Shown here one piece after another: positions 35,135 to 45,076 of a stretch of DNA of 64,000 nucleotides. Position numbers and translations under genes: made by a program. Position 1 is the stretch's first letter. Every line of letters begins with the position of its first letter. Where the stretch lies: positions 43,625-107,624 of the forward strand of contig NZ_JAATOO010000017.1 of the NCBI RefSeq assembly GCF_011806575.1, in the 5' to 3' direction. A model generated the notes under the pieces. It saw only the letters and a list, made by a program, of their open reading frames with translations, did no database searches and was not told the origin of the DNA. This stretch comes from Vibrio hepatarius. GTDB lineage: Bacteria > Pseudomonadota > Gammaproteobacteria > Enterobacterales > Vibrionaceae.

Positions 35135-36202
35135 ATGTACAGGTTTACGTTTCTAGTCATAGCTTTATTTTTGGTCTTAATATCACCTTTAGCGTCAAAA
35201 GCGGAAGTAAAAAACAACCAAGCTAACGAAATTGCTCGCGTCGTTGTGTCGGAAGCAAAATTAAAAACAGTGCCAGTAGAAATTTCTGATGTTGGAAAAA
35301 TGTACGCAGTCGACTCAGTAGTATTAAGTTTTAATATCGCTGAAAAAATTAACGTTATACATTTCCAAGATGGCGATGAAGTCAAAAAAAATCAAGTGGT
35401 TGCCGAGTTGGATGGCAGCATTGCTAGAGCAGACGTCGCCAAAGCGCGAAGCGAGTTTAACCTCGCAAGAAATAAGCTCAGCCGCAGTCAAGATATGATT
35501 GAGCGAGAACCCGGCTCGATTCCCCCGCAAAAGCTCTACGAGCTCAATGAGCTAGCAAACTTAGCCAAGGCCGAGTTGGAACAAAAAAAAGCCATTTTGG
35601 ATAATTATCGTGTGTTATCCCCTTTCAATGGCAGGTTAGCGGACTTTAAACAGTCTGTCGGTAGTTATATTGAAGCGTTCGACCCACTTGTCACCCTTTA
35701 TAAAGGGGATCCAATCGAAGTATTTTATTCTGTCAGCCAAGATAAGCTTGAAGAAATATATTTAAATCAAAAAGTTGAAATTACTTCTGCGGCGGTTAAA
35801 GACAAAAAATTCCACGGTGTTGTTAATTATATTTCACCAAATGTGAATATTAACTCTGGTCGAGTTGATGTTCATGCTCGAGTTAAAAATCCAGATTTTC
35901 AATTATCGCCAGGTATGTTCGTCAATGTTAGGCATTTTCTTGATTCCAAGGAGGAAAATGTGTTGGTGCCGCAAACGGCAATTAATGTCAAAGATAAAGA
36001 GCGCTATGTTTGGCTGTTATCCGATGACAACACGGTATCAAAAAAAACAGTGGAGTTAGGTACCAACCTAAATGACGGAAATGTCGTGATAAAAGCTGGC
36101 GTAGAGGAAAACGACCGGATTGTAACGATTGGCAGTCAATGGTTAAAAGATGGCATGAAAGTCAACGTGAAAGATTTAAAACCGACTCGTGTAGAGCCTT
36201 AG
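35135..36202 (+). CDS. RND efflux periplasmic adaptor (membrane fusion protein)
   Basis: The 355-aa protein has a Sec signal (YRFTFLVIALFLVLISPLASKA). Barrel and lipoyl parts follow, around FNIAEKINVIHFQDGDEVKKNQVVAELD (about 66-93), and a coiled-coil hairpin (about 95-160) with a PPQKLYELNELANLAKAELEQ stretch. It links the inner-membrane pump to an outer-membrane channel. No TolC-type gene is present here, so it likely borrows one. ATG 35135 is chosen: TAGGA lies 8 bases upstream. Confidence 0.88.
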   Translation: MYRFTFLVIALFLVLISPLASKAEVKNNQANEIARVVVSEAKLKTVPVEISDVGKMYAVDSVVLSFNIAEKINVIHFQDGDEVKKNQVVAELDGSIARADVAKARSEFNLARNKLSRSQDMIEREPGSIPPQKLYELNELANLAKAELEQKKAILDNYRVLSPFNGRLADFKQSVGSYIEAFDPLVTLYKGDPIEVFYSVSQDKLEEIYLNQKVEITSAAVKDKKFHGVVNYISPNVNINSGRVDVHARVKNPDFQLSPGMFVNVRHFLDSKEENVLVPQTAINVKDKERYVWLLSDDNTVSKKTVELGTNLNDGNVVIKAGVEENDRIVTIGSQWLKDGMKVNVKDLKPTRVEP

Positions 36203-36287
36203 ATACAAATCAAGATGAAGAATCAATCTAGCACATATTTAACTAGTGTTCCCTGTCAAATGACTGCTGCTTTCGGAGAATAAGTCA

Positions 36288-39200
36288 ATGAAGTTAACAG
36301 AAGTTTGTATCAAACACCCTGTTATTGCCATGGTTTTTAGTATTGCGATCGTTTTGCTTGGTGTTTGGTCGTTCCGTACATTGGATATCCAATATTTCCC
36401 TGAGCATAGAAAACTGACGGCGACAGTTGATGCCACTATTGATGGGGCAAGCGCAAGGTTCATGTCAAAAAATGTGGCAGAAAAACTCACAGAAGCGGCT
36501 GCGATTATTGGTCGCGTTAAAACCATGTCGACCGATTGCAAGCACGGGAGTTGTTCGTTAAAACTCGTCTTTCATGATGATGTTTCCGACGTGGAATACA
36601 TCAACCTGCTCAATAAACTCCGTAGCCGGATCGAAGCGATTGACGACTTTCCCGAGAGTATGGAAAAGCGTCCCAGTATTACCGATAACTCTTCAGATTC
36701 TAGTTTCGCCAGCAATATCATTTCTTTTGTCAGTGAAGGGGCTATGACAAAGCAGGAGTTGTTGGACTATATAAGGCAGCAATTGATGCCTCAATTTAGG
36801 CGGTTAGATGGTGTCGGAGCGATTTGGGGGCCTTATGGCGGTAGTGCTGGTGCGGTAAGAGTTTGGCTGCTGCCTGACCGTATGAAAGCGCTTAAGCTCA
36901 ATCCATCGGATGTTGTCGATACGATAGAAGCGTACAGTGAGAGTTTCACCGCAGGTAGAATCATTGGTGAAGGGCGTAGTTATTCAATTAATCCAGAAAC
37001 GCCAATATCTGATGTGAATGAGGTTGCCAATTTAGTCGTACGCTCTGAAGCTGGCAATGTTGTGAGACTAAAAGATGTCGCCGAAGTAGTGATGGGCACA
37101 CATGTTATTGATCCGAGTATTTTGACGGTAAACGGTAGCCCTGCGATGGCATTGCAAATTAAGCCGCTACGCAGCGCGAATCCCGTCACAGTCGCAAAAC
37201 TCGTCAAGGATAAGGTTGAACAATTACAAACTGCACTACCAGATGGTGTGAAAATGAGAGTTGTCTATGACCAAGCGGATTTTATTGAATCTTCGATTCA
37301 AGAAGGATTCAATGCTCTCATCGAAGCGATAGTCCTCGTCTCGCTGGTTATGGTTTTGTTTTTGGGCTCTATCCGTCTGGCGTCGATTCCCATCATCACA
37401 ATACCTATCTGCGTCATTGGGGTGTTTTCTGTTATGGCTATTTTGGGCTTTAGCATTAATGTTCTCACGGTGCTGTCGATCATTCTGGCGATCGGACTAG
37501 TGGTAGATGATGCCATCATCGTGGCAGAAAACTGTTACAGGCGGGTCGAAAGTGGTGAGCCTCCTTTAGAAGCCGCTATTGAAGGCAGCAAAGAGATCGC
37601 TTTCCCTGTGATTTCAATGACGATGACCTTGGCGGTGGTCTATACCCCAATCGGTTTTATGTCTGGGTTGACTGTCGATTTGTTCCGTCAGTTTGCTTTT
37701 ACTCTCGCGGCAGCGGTATTGATCTCAGGATTTGTTGCACTGACCTTATCCCCGGTGATGTGCGCCTACATCATCAAGCCACAACCGCAGCCAGCCAGTT
37801 GGTTTTTATGGATAGAGGCTAAGCTAAAACGACTGATTGAACGCTACGTTAAAGAGCTGATCAAATGGTTTGACCGCAAATGGTGGGTGTTCGGGGGATT
37901 AATCGTAGTCAGCTTGGCTTCTGCGGCGATTTTTTGGATATCACCGAATGTCCTACTGCCAACTGAAGACACTGGGTTTATCGAAGCGAAAGTACAGTCT
38001 CCCAATGGCGCAAATCGCCAATACCACCTTGAACACGCGGCAGAGTTAAACCGTATTATTGATCAGGACTCGAATGTCGAACAGAACATGTCTTACATTG
38101 AAAATGATCCTTACAACCACATATTGCTCAAACCTTGGGATGAGAGAGGCGACAATGCGGAGGACGTGGCGACTCGGCTGGCAATAGATTCACAAAATGA
38201 ACTTTCTGCCTACAAAGCTTCATATTTGGTTCGTTCTGCGGCAGACCTCAATATCTCCGATCAGGTCAAACTAGAAGTCGTCACTTCGGACAAGGACGCT
38301 GAGCAGTTATACCAAACAGTAGCCGAAATCACTAAGTTACTCAAAGCGTATCCTGGATTAACGAATGTCCTCAACTCAACCGCGCGTGATGAACTGGGCT
38401 ATGAGTTATGGATAGACAGCAATGCGGTTCTCTTATCGGAGGTGGATTATGAAGACGTTACAGACACGTTGTCGACGTACCTAAGCGCCGTACAGCCTGG
38501 CAATTTGCAAGCCAAAGATGGTTTTACCTATCCAATAAGAGTGCAAGTGAAGCAAGAAAACTTGGGCGATTTTTCGGTACTTAACAATTTGAATGTTGTC
38601 TCTGAAACAGGGGAGACATTGCCGCTGTCGCAATTTGTTGAGATCAAACCGGCTACGTTGGATACCAAAGTGCAAACATTCATGGGGTTGGATGCGGCAG
38701 AGATAACGGCAGACTTATCGCCGGGCTATAGTGCCGACGAGGTAAAAACATACATTGAACAGAATCTGCCCCGGTTCTTAGCTGACAATCAAAGGTTCTA
38801 CTTCAACGGTACGATAAAAGAGCTGATGGACTCTGAAGAGGGAACACAGACCTTGTTTGGGGTGGCGATTGTGTTTATTTATCTCATATTGGCGGCTCAA
38901 TTCGAGAGCTTTAGAGATCCATTGTTAATTCTACTAACTGTTCCTCTTTGTATCATTGGTGCATTGCTTTCACTTTGGTTGTTTGGACAAAGTATCAATA
39001 TCTATTCAAAAATTGGTTTGCTTACTCTGGTCGGTTTAGTGACCAAGCATGGTATTTTATTGGTTGAATTCGCCAATAAGCGTCAGCACGAAGGAATGTC
39101 AGAGCTTGGTGCCATTATTTCGAGTGTGCGATCTCGTTTTAGACCAATAATGATGACGACCATAACCATGATACTCGGGGCGTTGCCACTGGCTTTGAGT

Positions 39201-39353
39201 GAAGGGCCTGGTTCGGTAGGACGAGAAAATATCGGTTTGGTATTAGTAGGAGGGTTACTTTCTGGAACTTTGTTTACACTGTTTGTAATTCCTGTTGCAT
39301 ATTATGCCGTTGCCTCGATAAAGAATGACTTTTATGGACGTTTTAAACAATAA
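36288..39353 (+). CDS. RND efflux pump permease (HAE family)
   Basis: The 1021-aa inner-membrane transporter has the AcrB plan: a first helix at about 10-30, two large periplasmic loops (35-335 and 560-850), and the proton-relay double Asp in GLVVDDAIIVAEN (about 401-413). The Pro/Gly-rich IPICVIGVF belongs to TM3. The signature fits the MexF/VexD-type HAE1 group. It exports lipophilic compounds using proton flow. It forms an operon with the adaptor, 85 bases upstream. Confidence 0.9.
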   Translation: MKLTEVCIKHPVIAMVFSIAIVLLGVWSFRTLDIQYFPEHRKLTATVDATIDGASARFMSKNVAEKLTEAAAIIGRVKTMSTDCKHGSCSLKLVFHDDVSDVEYINLLNKLRSRIEAIDDFPESMEKRPSITDNSSDSSFASNIISFVSEGAMTKQELLDYIRQQLMPQFRRLDGVGAIWGPYGGSAGAVRVWLLPDRMKALKLNPSDVVDTIEAYSESFTAGRIIGEGRSYSINPETPISDVNEVANLVVRSEAGNVVRLKDVAEVVMGTHVIDPSILTVNGSPAMALQIKPLRSANPVTVAKLVKDKVEQLQTALPDGVKMRVVYDQADFIESSIQEGFNALIEAIVLVSLVMVLFLGSIRLASIPIITIPICVIGVFSVMAILGFSINVLTVLSIILAIGLVVDDAIIVAENCYRRVESGEPPLEAAIEGSKEIAFPVISMTMTLAVVYTPIGFMSGLTVDLFRQFAFTLAAAVLISGFVALTLSPVMCAYIIKPQPQPASWFLWIEAKLKRLIERYVKELIKWFDRKWWVFGGLIVVSLASAAIFWISPNVLLPTEDTGFIEAKVQSPNGANRQYHLEHAAELNRIIDQDSNVEQNMSYIENDPYNHILLKPWDERGDNAEDVATRLAIDSQNELSAYKASYLVRSAADLNISDQVKLEVVTSDKDAEQLYQTVAEITKLLKAYPGLTNVLNSTARDELGYELWIDSNAVLLSEVDYEDVTDTLSTYLSAVQPGNLQAKDGFTYPIRVQVKQENLGDFSVLNNLNVVSETGETLPLSQFVEIKPATLDTKVQTFMGLDAAEITADLSPGYSADEVKTYIEQNLPRFLADNQRFYFNGTIKELMDSEEGTQTLFGVAIVFIYLILAAQFESFRDPLLILLTVPLCIIGALLSLWLFGQSINIYSKIGLLTLVGLVTKHGILLVEFANKRQHEGMSELGAIISSVRSRFRPIMMTTITMILGALPLALSEGPGSVGRENIGLVLVGGLLSGTLFTLFVIPVAYYAVASIKNDFYGRFKQ

Positions 39354-39538
39354 CCGTTTAATGACTATTTTTCATGGATGAAAATTTATTGAAGAATAAA
39401 TAAAGTTAATATCATTACTTTTTATGTTTTTAAATCATATTTCTACTTATGGGAATATAAAATAAAACCGTATAGTTATTGCGCTATAAGCATGATACTA
39501 AATATAAGTGCTTATAATTAAAACCTTGAGAATTTGTT

Positions 39539-40393
39539 ATGAAAACTCAAACGAAAACCATAGATGTAAAATACTTAAAAACCTTTTATCAAGTGGTTAA
39601 ACACAAAAATCTGACTGCAGCTGCAGATGCACTTTTTATGACTCAACCTGCTGTCTCACAACATATCAAAAAGATAGAGACAATCATTGGTACAGAGGTC
39701 TTTGATAGACAGGACAGGTTTGGACTGACGAGGCAAGGTAAGATACTCCTTTCTTACGCGGATCAGTCAATGAACTTGTATGAAAAGCTATTTGAAGACT
39801 TGGAACGAGCAAGCACTAAAGAAAAAGTCAGCATCGCGATTTCAGACTCATTCAGCCAAAAGATTATCGATCAGATACTTAACGAGTTAAGAATGCTAGA
39901 CAAAATGGAAACCTCTGTGTCGTTCTTTTGCTCTTCCTCCTTTCCGGAAAGGACTGAAGAGTTTGACCTTATTTTCAGCTTTAACCATTTGGTTAATAAT
40001 ACGGGAAAGTCGTATAACATCAGCTCTTCCCATTACGTTATGGCGCAGAGCCTCAATTCAGAACACGTACCTGAAGTGATTGTTTATTGCCAAACGCTAA
40101 GAAAATCTCATGTCCAGACAATTTTAATCCAAAACAATATTGATATTAGCAAGGTGAAAAATTGGATCACAACCAGCTGCTCGACGTTGATAAAAAGCCA
40201 GCTGCAATTTGATAATACGTTGGTCATATGCCCTGACTGGTGTATCAAGGGCATAGATTGTTACGTTTCGCCGACTAAACAGCTTTTGAACATGTACGTA
40301 TGGTGTAGCGATACGCTGACCAAAGAATTCGACACCAAAGGGATAAAACGCCGAATTCATCAGGTGCTAGGTGACAATGGACTGTTCCAATAG
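39539..40393 (+). CDS. LysR-family transcriptional regulator
   Basis: The 284-aa protein has a LysR helix-turn-helix (FYQVVKHKNLTAAADALFMTQPAVSQHIKKIETIIG, about 16-50). The effector half is unusual, with many Ser/Cys and few of the usual family residues. It lies downstream of the efflux genes on the same strand and is convergent with tadV. Whether it controls the efflux pair, the pilus or both is unknown. Confidence 0.85.
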   Translation: MKTQTKTIDVKYLKTFYQVVKHKNLTAAADALFMTQPAVSQHIKKIETIIGTEVFDRQDRFGLTRQGKILLSYADQSMNLYEKLFEDLERASTKEKVSIAISDSFSQKIIDQILNELRMLDKMETSVSFFCSSSFPERTEEFDLIFSFNHLVNNTGKSYNISSSHYVMAQSLNSEHVPEVIVYCQTLRKSHVQTILIQNNIDISKVKNWITTSCSTLIKSQLQFDNTLVICPDWCIKGIDCYVSPTKQLLNMYVWCSDTLTKEFDTKGIKRRIHQVLGDNGLFQ

Positions 40394-40399
40394 GGCAGC

Positions 40400-40434
40400 G
40401 TTAGGCTGATAAAACCGAGAGCACACAGCCTAAC
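40400..40434. repeat. 9-bp inverted repeat at the end of tadV
   Basis: GTTAGGCTG (40400-40408) and CAGCCTAAC (40426-40434) flank a 17-base spacer, inside the last codons of tadV and in the gap to the convergent LysR gene. No T-run follows, so it is a weak terminator at best. Confidence 0.35.
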
Positions 40435-40838
40435 CAGTATGAAAACGATATAGGTATCCCGAGAGGGATGCCTTTATCGAGTGAAAATCGGCAGCGCTCA
40501 GCTCGACAAGATATCGACGCAATAACCAATTGAACAAAGGTGAAACAGGTCATCAGTAGTAACACCAATAGTTGATATTGAGGGTTAACTCCGAGGGAAA
40601 ATACCGCGAGTAGTTTGACGTCTCCCCCGCCAATAAATCCTTTTCTCCAGAGCAACATAGCCGCAATAAGTACCAAAACTGCAATTCCAACTGTTTGGGT
40701 GAAGTAACCAAGCGAAATCGATAATAGAGAGGTGAGCAATAGTATAAAAATGACATGTGGGTTTGGGATTTTTCTATATTTTATATCTGTCCAAGACACC
40801 ATGATTGATAGAAATAATAACCCTAATATATAGACCAT
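40401..40838 (-). CDS. tadV: Flp prepilin peptidase TadV/CpaA
   Basis: The 145-aa membrane aspartic protease cuts the leader from the Flp pilin and TadE/F. Its two catalytic Asp motifs are visible: SWTDIKYRKIPN (Asp at about residue 18) and FIGGGDVKLLAVF (Asp at about 73). It is a short CpaA with about four membrane helices. It is divergent from the pilin gene and shares the AT-rich gap with it. Confidence 0.85.
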   Translation of the reverse strand: MVYILGLLFLSIMVSWTDIKYRKIPNPHVIFILLLTSLLSISLGYFTQTVGIAVLVLIAAMLLWRKGFIGGGDVKLLAVFSLGVNPQYQLLVLLLMTCFTFVQLVIASISCRAERCRFSLDKGIPLGIPISFSYWLGCVLSVLSA

Positions 40839-41046
40839 ATTTTTCCATTTATGATGGATTTAACATTACCTATATAACTATTATCCGTCATTGATTTCAA
40901 ATAAATGTTTTTTATTACCTTATAAACAACCAAGAAAGCTATAATTCATTGTTATTTTTATATTTAAAATGTTAATTGGTCAACGTTAATTAATTTAAAT
41001 ATTATTATTTAGTCAGTTAGTGTTTTAATTAATTAAAGGTAAAAAA

Positions 41047-41271
41047 ATGTACTTAAATATAATGGCTAAAATTTATGAGTTCAAAATGTACCTACTCGAA
41101 TTTCGTAATGATCAACGTGGAGTTACTGCGGTTGAGTATGCAATTATTGCCGTAGCAATGTCAGCGATTATTTTGGTTGTATTTAAAAATGGGGATTTGA
41201 AACAAGCGTTAGTAGATGCAGTTACTGCTGTAAAATCCAATATAGGAACGGCTAACCAACCGGGACAATAA
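41047..41271 (+). CDS. flp: Flp/Fap pilin (tad pilus subunit)
   Basis: The 74-aa prepilin has the Flp signature QRG/VTAVEYAIIAVAMSAIILVVF. Cleavage after Gly leaves a mature protein with Glu at position 5 and Tyr at position 6 (the EY motif). The leader of about 26 residues has a membrane-polar start; AAAGG precedes the ATG. It is the major pilus subunit. Confidence 0.9.
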   Translation: MYLNIMAKIYEFKMYLLEFRNDQRGVTAVEYAIIAVAMSAIILVVFKNGDLKQALVDAVTAVKSNIGTANQPGQ

Positions 41272-41293
41272 AATCTTATAAAGTCCAGTTAGT

Positions 41294-41314
41294 TAGAGGC
41301 TGTAATGGCCTCTA
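41294..41314 (+). promoter_or_regulatory. hairpin between flp and rcpC
   Basis: The stem TAGAGGC / GCCTCTA (41294-41300 with 41308-41314) has a 7-base loop and no T-run. It may stabilise the abundant flp message or partly stop read-through into the rest of the operon. Confidence 0.4.
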
Positions 41315-41324
41315 GGTTAGCCTT

Positions 41325-42083
41325 ATGAATAGAAAAATAATATTTATTCTTGTTGCTATTTGCATATTTGTGACGCTCTTTTATTTTCAGGGAATCTTAT
41401 TTTCAGGATCTAACTCCGAACTAGAGGAAAAGGTCAAAGAAGAGACAGTTCCTGTTTTGGAAATGGTGCGAGACAGAAATAAGGCGGAGCTCGTTGAAGC
41501 TCATGACTATAAAGTGGTTGACGTTTTGAAGTCTGAATATATGCGTGAAAACTATGATTCTCAGAAAGATATTGAGATCGGGGAGGGCGCTCGCTACAGA
41601 GAGAGCATAAAAGCCAAACGCAAAGTCAAAGCCAGCATGATTAGTAACATCAGTGACGATGACTACATGATTTTGTCGTTAAATCAAGATGAAGTGCCTT
41701 ACTACTATGAGGAAGAAAACAATCAGTTTTTAAATGCACTTCCATTGAAGCCTGGTAACTTAATTAGCTTTTTATCGACGACCTCTACCAAACCAGACAA
41801 GGACTATTCCAACCGTCGTGGTGAGTTGGTTAGCCGCGTTATCGTCAATGATGCCAAGGTGTTAAAGGTCGTAAAAGACAATGCGAGCGAAAAGAAAGCA
41901 AGCTACGCGCTGATTATTGCTCTGTCGGTATCGGATATTTTAAAGCTAGAAATGGCGAGAAAACTTGGCGATGTCCAAATCATTCACTCTGGTCTCGTAT
42001 CTAGCAATCTTACTTTCAAAAGCAGCGATATATTGGGCACTAAGCACACAATTCGTGAGCTACGAGGAAATGATCGCCAATGA
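41325..42083 (+). CDS. rcpC: Tad pilus assembly protein CpaB/RcpC
   Basis: The 252-aa protein has one N-terminal membrane helix (IIFILVAICIFVTLFYFQGILF) and a periplasmic part. It matches the position and size of RcpC/CpaB, a periplasmic component with SAF-like domain that may glycosylate or guide the secretin. It overlaps rcpA by 4 bases. Confidence 0.75.
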   Translation: MNRKIIFILVAICIFVTLFYFQGILFSGSNSELEEKVKEETVPVLEMVRDRNKAELVEAHDYKVVDVLKSEYMRENYDSQKDIEIGEGARYRESIKAKRKVKASMISNISDDDYMILSLNQDEVPYYYEEENNQFLNALPLKPGNLISFLSTTSTKPDKDYSNRRGELVSRVIVNDAKVLKVVKDNASEKKASYALIIALSVSDILKLEMARKLGDVQIIHSGLVSSNLTFKSSDILGTKHTIRELRGNDRQ

Positions 42084-43411
42084 AAGCTCAATTTCGTCGT
42101 TCTCTAATACTGCTGGTGTGTTTTCTGTCGACTCACTCTGCAGCTTCTGAACTTATGAGCCTTGATCAGGGTGCTGCTAAGACACTGAAGCTTAATCGAA
42201 AAATAGATACGATCTTCATTGGTGACACTAACATCGCGGATTACAAAATTGTTGATCAGACCAAAGCGGTTGTTTACGGGATCGGGGTTGGCTCGACATC
42301 AGTCATCGTTTATGACGTTGGTGGAAATGAAATCTACAACGCTGAATTGGTGGTTAATCAAAGCCTGCGACTGCTTAAGCAGACGTTAATTGCTCGTTTC
42401 CCTGATGAATCTGTCACGGTGTCCAATGTGGGTGATCAAGTTGTGCTGGACGGTGTGGTCAGTAGTGAGCAGATCAAATACCAAGTGTATCGCTTAGTCG
42501 GTGAGCTGCTAAAAAAAAATAGTAGCGTGAATACTAAGACCATCGAGGGGCTACAGGACGAGGAAAAGGAAGAGCTCACTTACACCAGAAAATACCTCTA
42601 CGAGGGCATCATTAATAACCTCAAAGTGCTAAGTACCGAGCAGATCAATTTAAAGCTGACAGTCGCTGAGGTCTCCAACTCTTTTCTCACTGAGCTAGGG
42701 GTTTCCTATTCTGATATCGGAGGGGGAGAGGTGGGTAAATTCTATAACAAGATCCTCGATTTTACCGCGCAAGACATAGTGTCGATTATTGCTGCAAGCG
42801 GTAACGATGAAGTCGGGCAGATCCTCGCGCAGCCCAATCTCTCGGTGATTTCCGGTGAAACCGCCAGTTTCTTGGTCGGCGGTGAAATCCCGTTAGCGAT
42901 TAAACAGGACGATACCTACACCATTCAATACAAGGAGTACGGCGTAAAGCTATCAATGGTGGCGAAAGTAACCGATTCAGAAAACATCCGGTTGTCATTG
43001 CTCCCTGAGGTAAGTTCGATAGATACCGTTAACCGCACTGAGAATGCGTCCTACAATTTTCCATCGCTTAAAACAAGAAAGGCGCAAACCACGGTTCAAC
43101 TCAAAGATGGCCAGAGTTTTGTCTTAGCGGGCTTGTTGACCACCGAAGAGAAGGAGTCGCTGAAGAAAATCCCAATTTTGGGTGACATCCCAATCCTTGG
43201 CGCGCTGTTCAGCAGTACCAAATCAGACAGCAAGAAAACCGAATTGATCATCGTTGCCACCGTCAATCTTGTTGACCCAGTCGAAACCGACCAAATCAAA
43301 CTGCCAGCGTTCAAGCGCACCAGCGACATCGAGCGTTTACTGAGATTTTCGATACAAGACGCTGATGAATCTGACCTAGAGAAAACCATCCAAGCAGGAG
43401 GATTCAACTGA
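42080..43411 (+). CDS. rcpA: Tad secretin CpaC/RcpA
   Basis: The 443-aa protein has a signal peptide (up to SAAS) and a BON-like and N domain. The secretin core includes ILAQPNLSVISGETASFLVGGEIPLAI (about 250-276), YGVKLSMVAKVTDSENIRLSLLPEVSSID (about 288-316) and the C-terminal PILGDIPILGALF. It forms the outer-membrane channel through which the pilus exits. Confidence 0.9.
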   Translation: MKAQFRRSLILLVCFLSTHSAASELMSLDQGAAKTLKLNRKIDTIFIGDTNIADYKIVDQTKAVVYGIGVGSTSVIVYDVGGNEIYNAELVVNQSLRLLKQTLIARFPDESVTVSNVGDQVVLDGVVSSEQIKYQVYRLVGELLKKNSSVNTKTIEGLQDEEKEELTYTRKYLYEGIINNLKVLSTEQINLKLTVAEVSNSFLTELGVSYSDIGGGEVGKFYNKILDFTAQDIVSIIAASGNDEVGQILAQPNLSVISGETASFLVGGEIPLAIKQDDTYTIQYKEYGVKLSMVAKVTDSENIRLSLLPEVSSIDTVNRTENASYNFPSLKTRKAQTTVQLKDGQSFVLAGLLTTEEKESLKKIPILGDIPILGALFSSTKSDSKKTELIIVATVNLVDPVETDQIKLPAFKRTSDIERLLRFSIQDADESDLEKTIQAGGFN

Positions 43412-43872
43412 TGAGAATAGTCACGATCATTTTAGTGGTGTTTGTATTGGCCGCCTGCGCTGTGCAATCGCCGTCAAACACATTTTCTATCGTCAAAATG
43501 AAAGAGACATTTGAGCTGGAGAAAACGCGAAAAGATGTTGCGTTGCAAAAAGTGTCGGAATTTATCTTAGACGTCAATATGCGAGAAGCGAAGTCTAAGT
43601 TTGAGATTTACTACTTACCCGATCAAAGTGAGCTTATTGATGAGCTCGTCGTTAGTCTAAAAAATCAGGGCGTAACGCCGCAACGATTTGCTTTGAATGC
43701 GACAGATAAAGGCATGAACAAAGCGGTCAAAGTTGTCGCTGTGTATCTCAAGGTCCGCAATTCTGATTGTGGTTACCTCTCTTTTCACAATGCTCAGTCT
43801 TACCGATTTGGTTGTGCGCTTGAGCACAATCGCAACATCAGTCTGGTCAATCCAATAGAAAGTGGTGATTAA
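43411..43872 (+). CDS. CpaD/RcpB-like Tad lipoprotein
   Basis: The 153-aa protein has a lipobox (VLAAC) after a short signal, so it should be acylated and sorted to the outer membrane. The C-terminus NSDCGYLSFHNAQSYRFGCALEHNRNISLVNP resembles the CpaD signature (two Cys, FGCA, and an Asn and Pro after). It probably helps the secretin. It overlaps rcpA by 1 base. Confidence 0.65.
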   Translation: MRIVTIILVVFVLAACAVQSPSNTFSIVKMKETFELEKTRKDVALQKVSEFILDVNMREAKSKFEIYYLPDQSELIDELVVSLKNQGVTPQRFALNATDKGMNKAVKVVAVYLKVRNSDCGYLSFHNAQSYRFGCALEHNRNISLVNPIESGD

Positions 43873-45076
43873 CGTGGACTTAAATAACTTGTTCAATCAA
43901 ACCAATCGAGAGCCAGAAGGAGAGATTACCTCTCGTGACCTGGTGGTGTCAGACAACGCAAGCTTTATTGATTCTGTCGCTGAGTTATACGCCATGGAAG
44001 GCTTTTCCAAGCCGTTGTCGCAGCAAGACTACAATTTTGCCAGTAAGTCGAAAAAGGAAATTACAAGCTTGCAGAATGTCATTCTAGATATGCGTTCAAG
44101 TAGTGACTTGGTTGAGGATGTTTCTCAAATAGCCAGCCAATTGGACATTTCTGTGTCACTGATTGTGGTGGGTCTCGTCGATTCTATCCGCATCTATGAC
44201 CTTGTCATGAGTCTTGGAGCCACTTACGTCCTATGGGATGAAGATCTCAATGGGTTGCTCACGGCGGTTCAGTTGAGTGCGCTAAGTGACGGATCTAAAA
44301 CAACCAGTAAACGTGTTGCGAAGCGTGTTCTGATGATCGGTTCCAAAGGAGGAGTTGGGCTTTCAACGGTAACGTCGGCGCTATCTTATTCGTTGTCCGA
44401 GTTTGCGGGATTAAAAGTGCTGCTCGTAGACCACGACTATGGTGCACTTAACTGCGATATTTTCCTTGGTGTAAAAAGCAATAAGTCCAAGCCACAACTC
44501 AGTATTGATCCGCAAGATATTGATGAAGCAGTGGCACTGACCTATATCAGCAGCATGCGAGACAAGCTCGATTATCTGGTTTTGGACAAGCATGGCGACG
44601 GCGCTTTGAGTCATACCGAGCGTTTGTATTCGCTTTCGTCCCAGTTGGCGTCGAAATACAACTTCATCCTGGACTCACTGCCGTTTTCCGCGTTTGACGA
44701 TATCAATTTCCAAGAAATCAACGAGACCTACCATCGTATCTTTGTTGTGTGCGAGCCGTCGGTGTCGTCATTGCGTTCCTATAACCTGATGAAACGTAAG
44801 CTCGGTAAAGCCAAACATGAGGTGATCTTTTCTCTTTCTCGCCAGAACAAAGACTTTTTGATGACTTTAGCGAACGCAAAAGCGCGCATCAAATGTCGTC
44901 AAAGTATCGATATACCCTATGAAGCCGCGTTGGAAAAAGCCGTGTTGCAAAATGGTTTGGGCGACCTGCTACAGGGACGTTTTGGTGTACCAATCAGCGA
45001 GTTAGTGCTGTCACTTACCGGTAAAAATATTAAGAAAAACAATCGATTCGGGCGGTTTCAATTATGGAGCAGTTAA
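43862..45076 (+). CDS. tadZ: Tad pole-localising ATPase-like protein TadZ/CpaE
   Basis: The 404-aa protein has an N-terminal receiver-like part (about 20-140) and a ParA/MinD-type ATPase with an altered Walker A, SKGGVGLSTV (about residue 161), in which Leu replaces the usual second Lys. DHDYGALNCDIFLG matches the next strand. TadZ family members often have such weak P-loops and mark the pilus site. Start choice is uncertain: GTG at 43862, 43865 or 43874 are all in frame. Confidence 0.82.
   Translation: MVINVDLNNLFNQTNREPEGEITSRDLVVSDNASFIDSVAELYAMEGFSKPLSQQDYNFASKSKKEITSLQNVILDMRSSSDLVEDVSQIASQLDISVSLIVVGLVDSIRIYDLVMSLGATYVLWDEDLNGLLTAVQLSALSDGSKTTSKRVAKRVLMIGSKGGVGLSTVTSALSYSLSEFAGLKVLLVDHDYGALNCDIFLGVKSNKSKPQLSIDPQDIDEAVALTYISSMRDKLDYLVLDKHGDGALSHTERLYSLSSQLASKYNFILDSLPFSAFDDINFQEINETYHRIFVVCEPSVSSLRSYNLMKRKLGKAKHEVIFSLSRQNKDFLMTLANAKARIKCRQSIDIPYEAALEKAVLQNGLGDLLQGRFGVPISELVLSLTGKNIKKNNRFGRFQLWSS

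Noticed and set aside
39265..39277. TTTACACTGTTTG in the RND permease gene as parS2
   Set aside because: Only the first ten bases match; lies inside a coding region far from the cluster.
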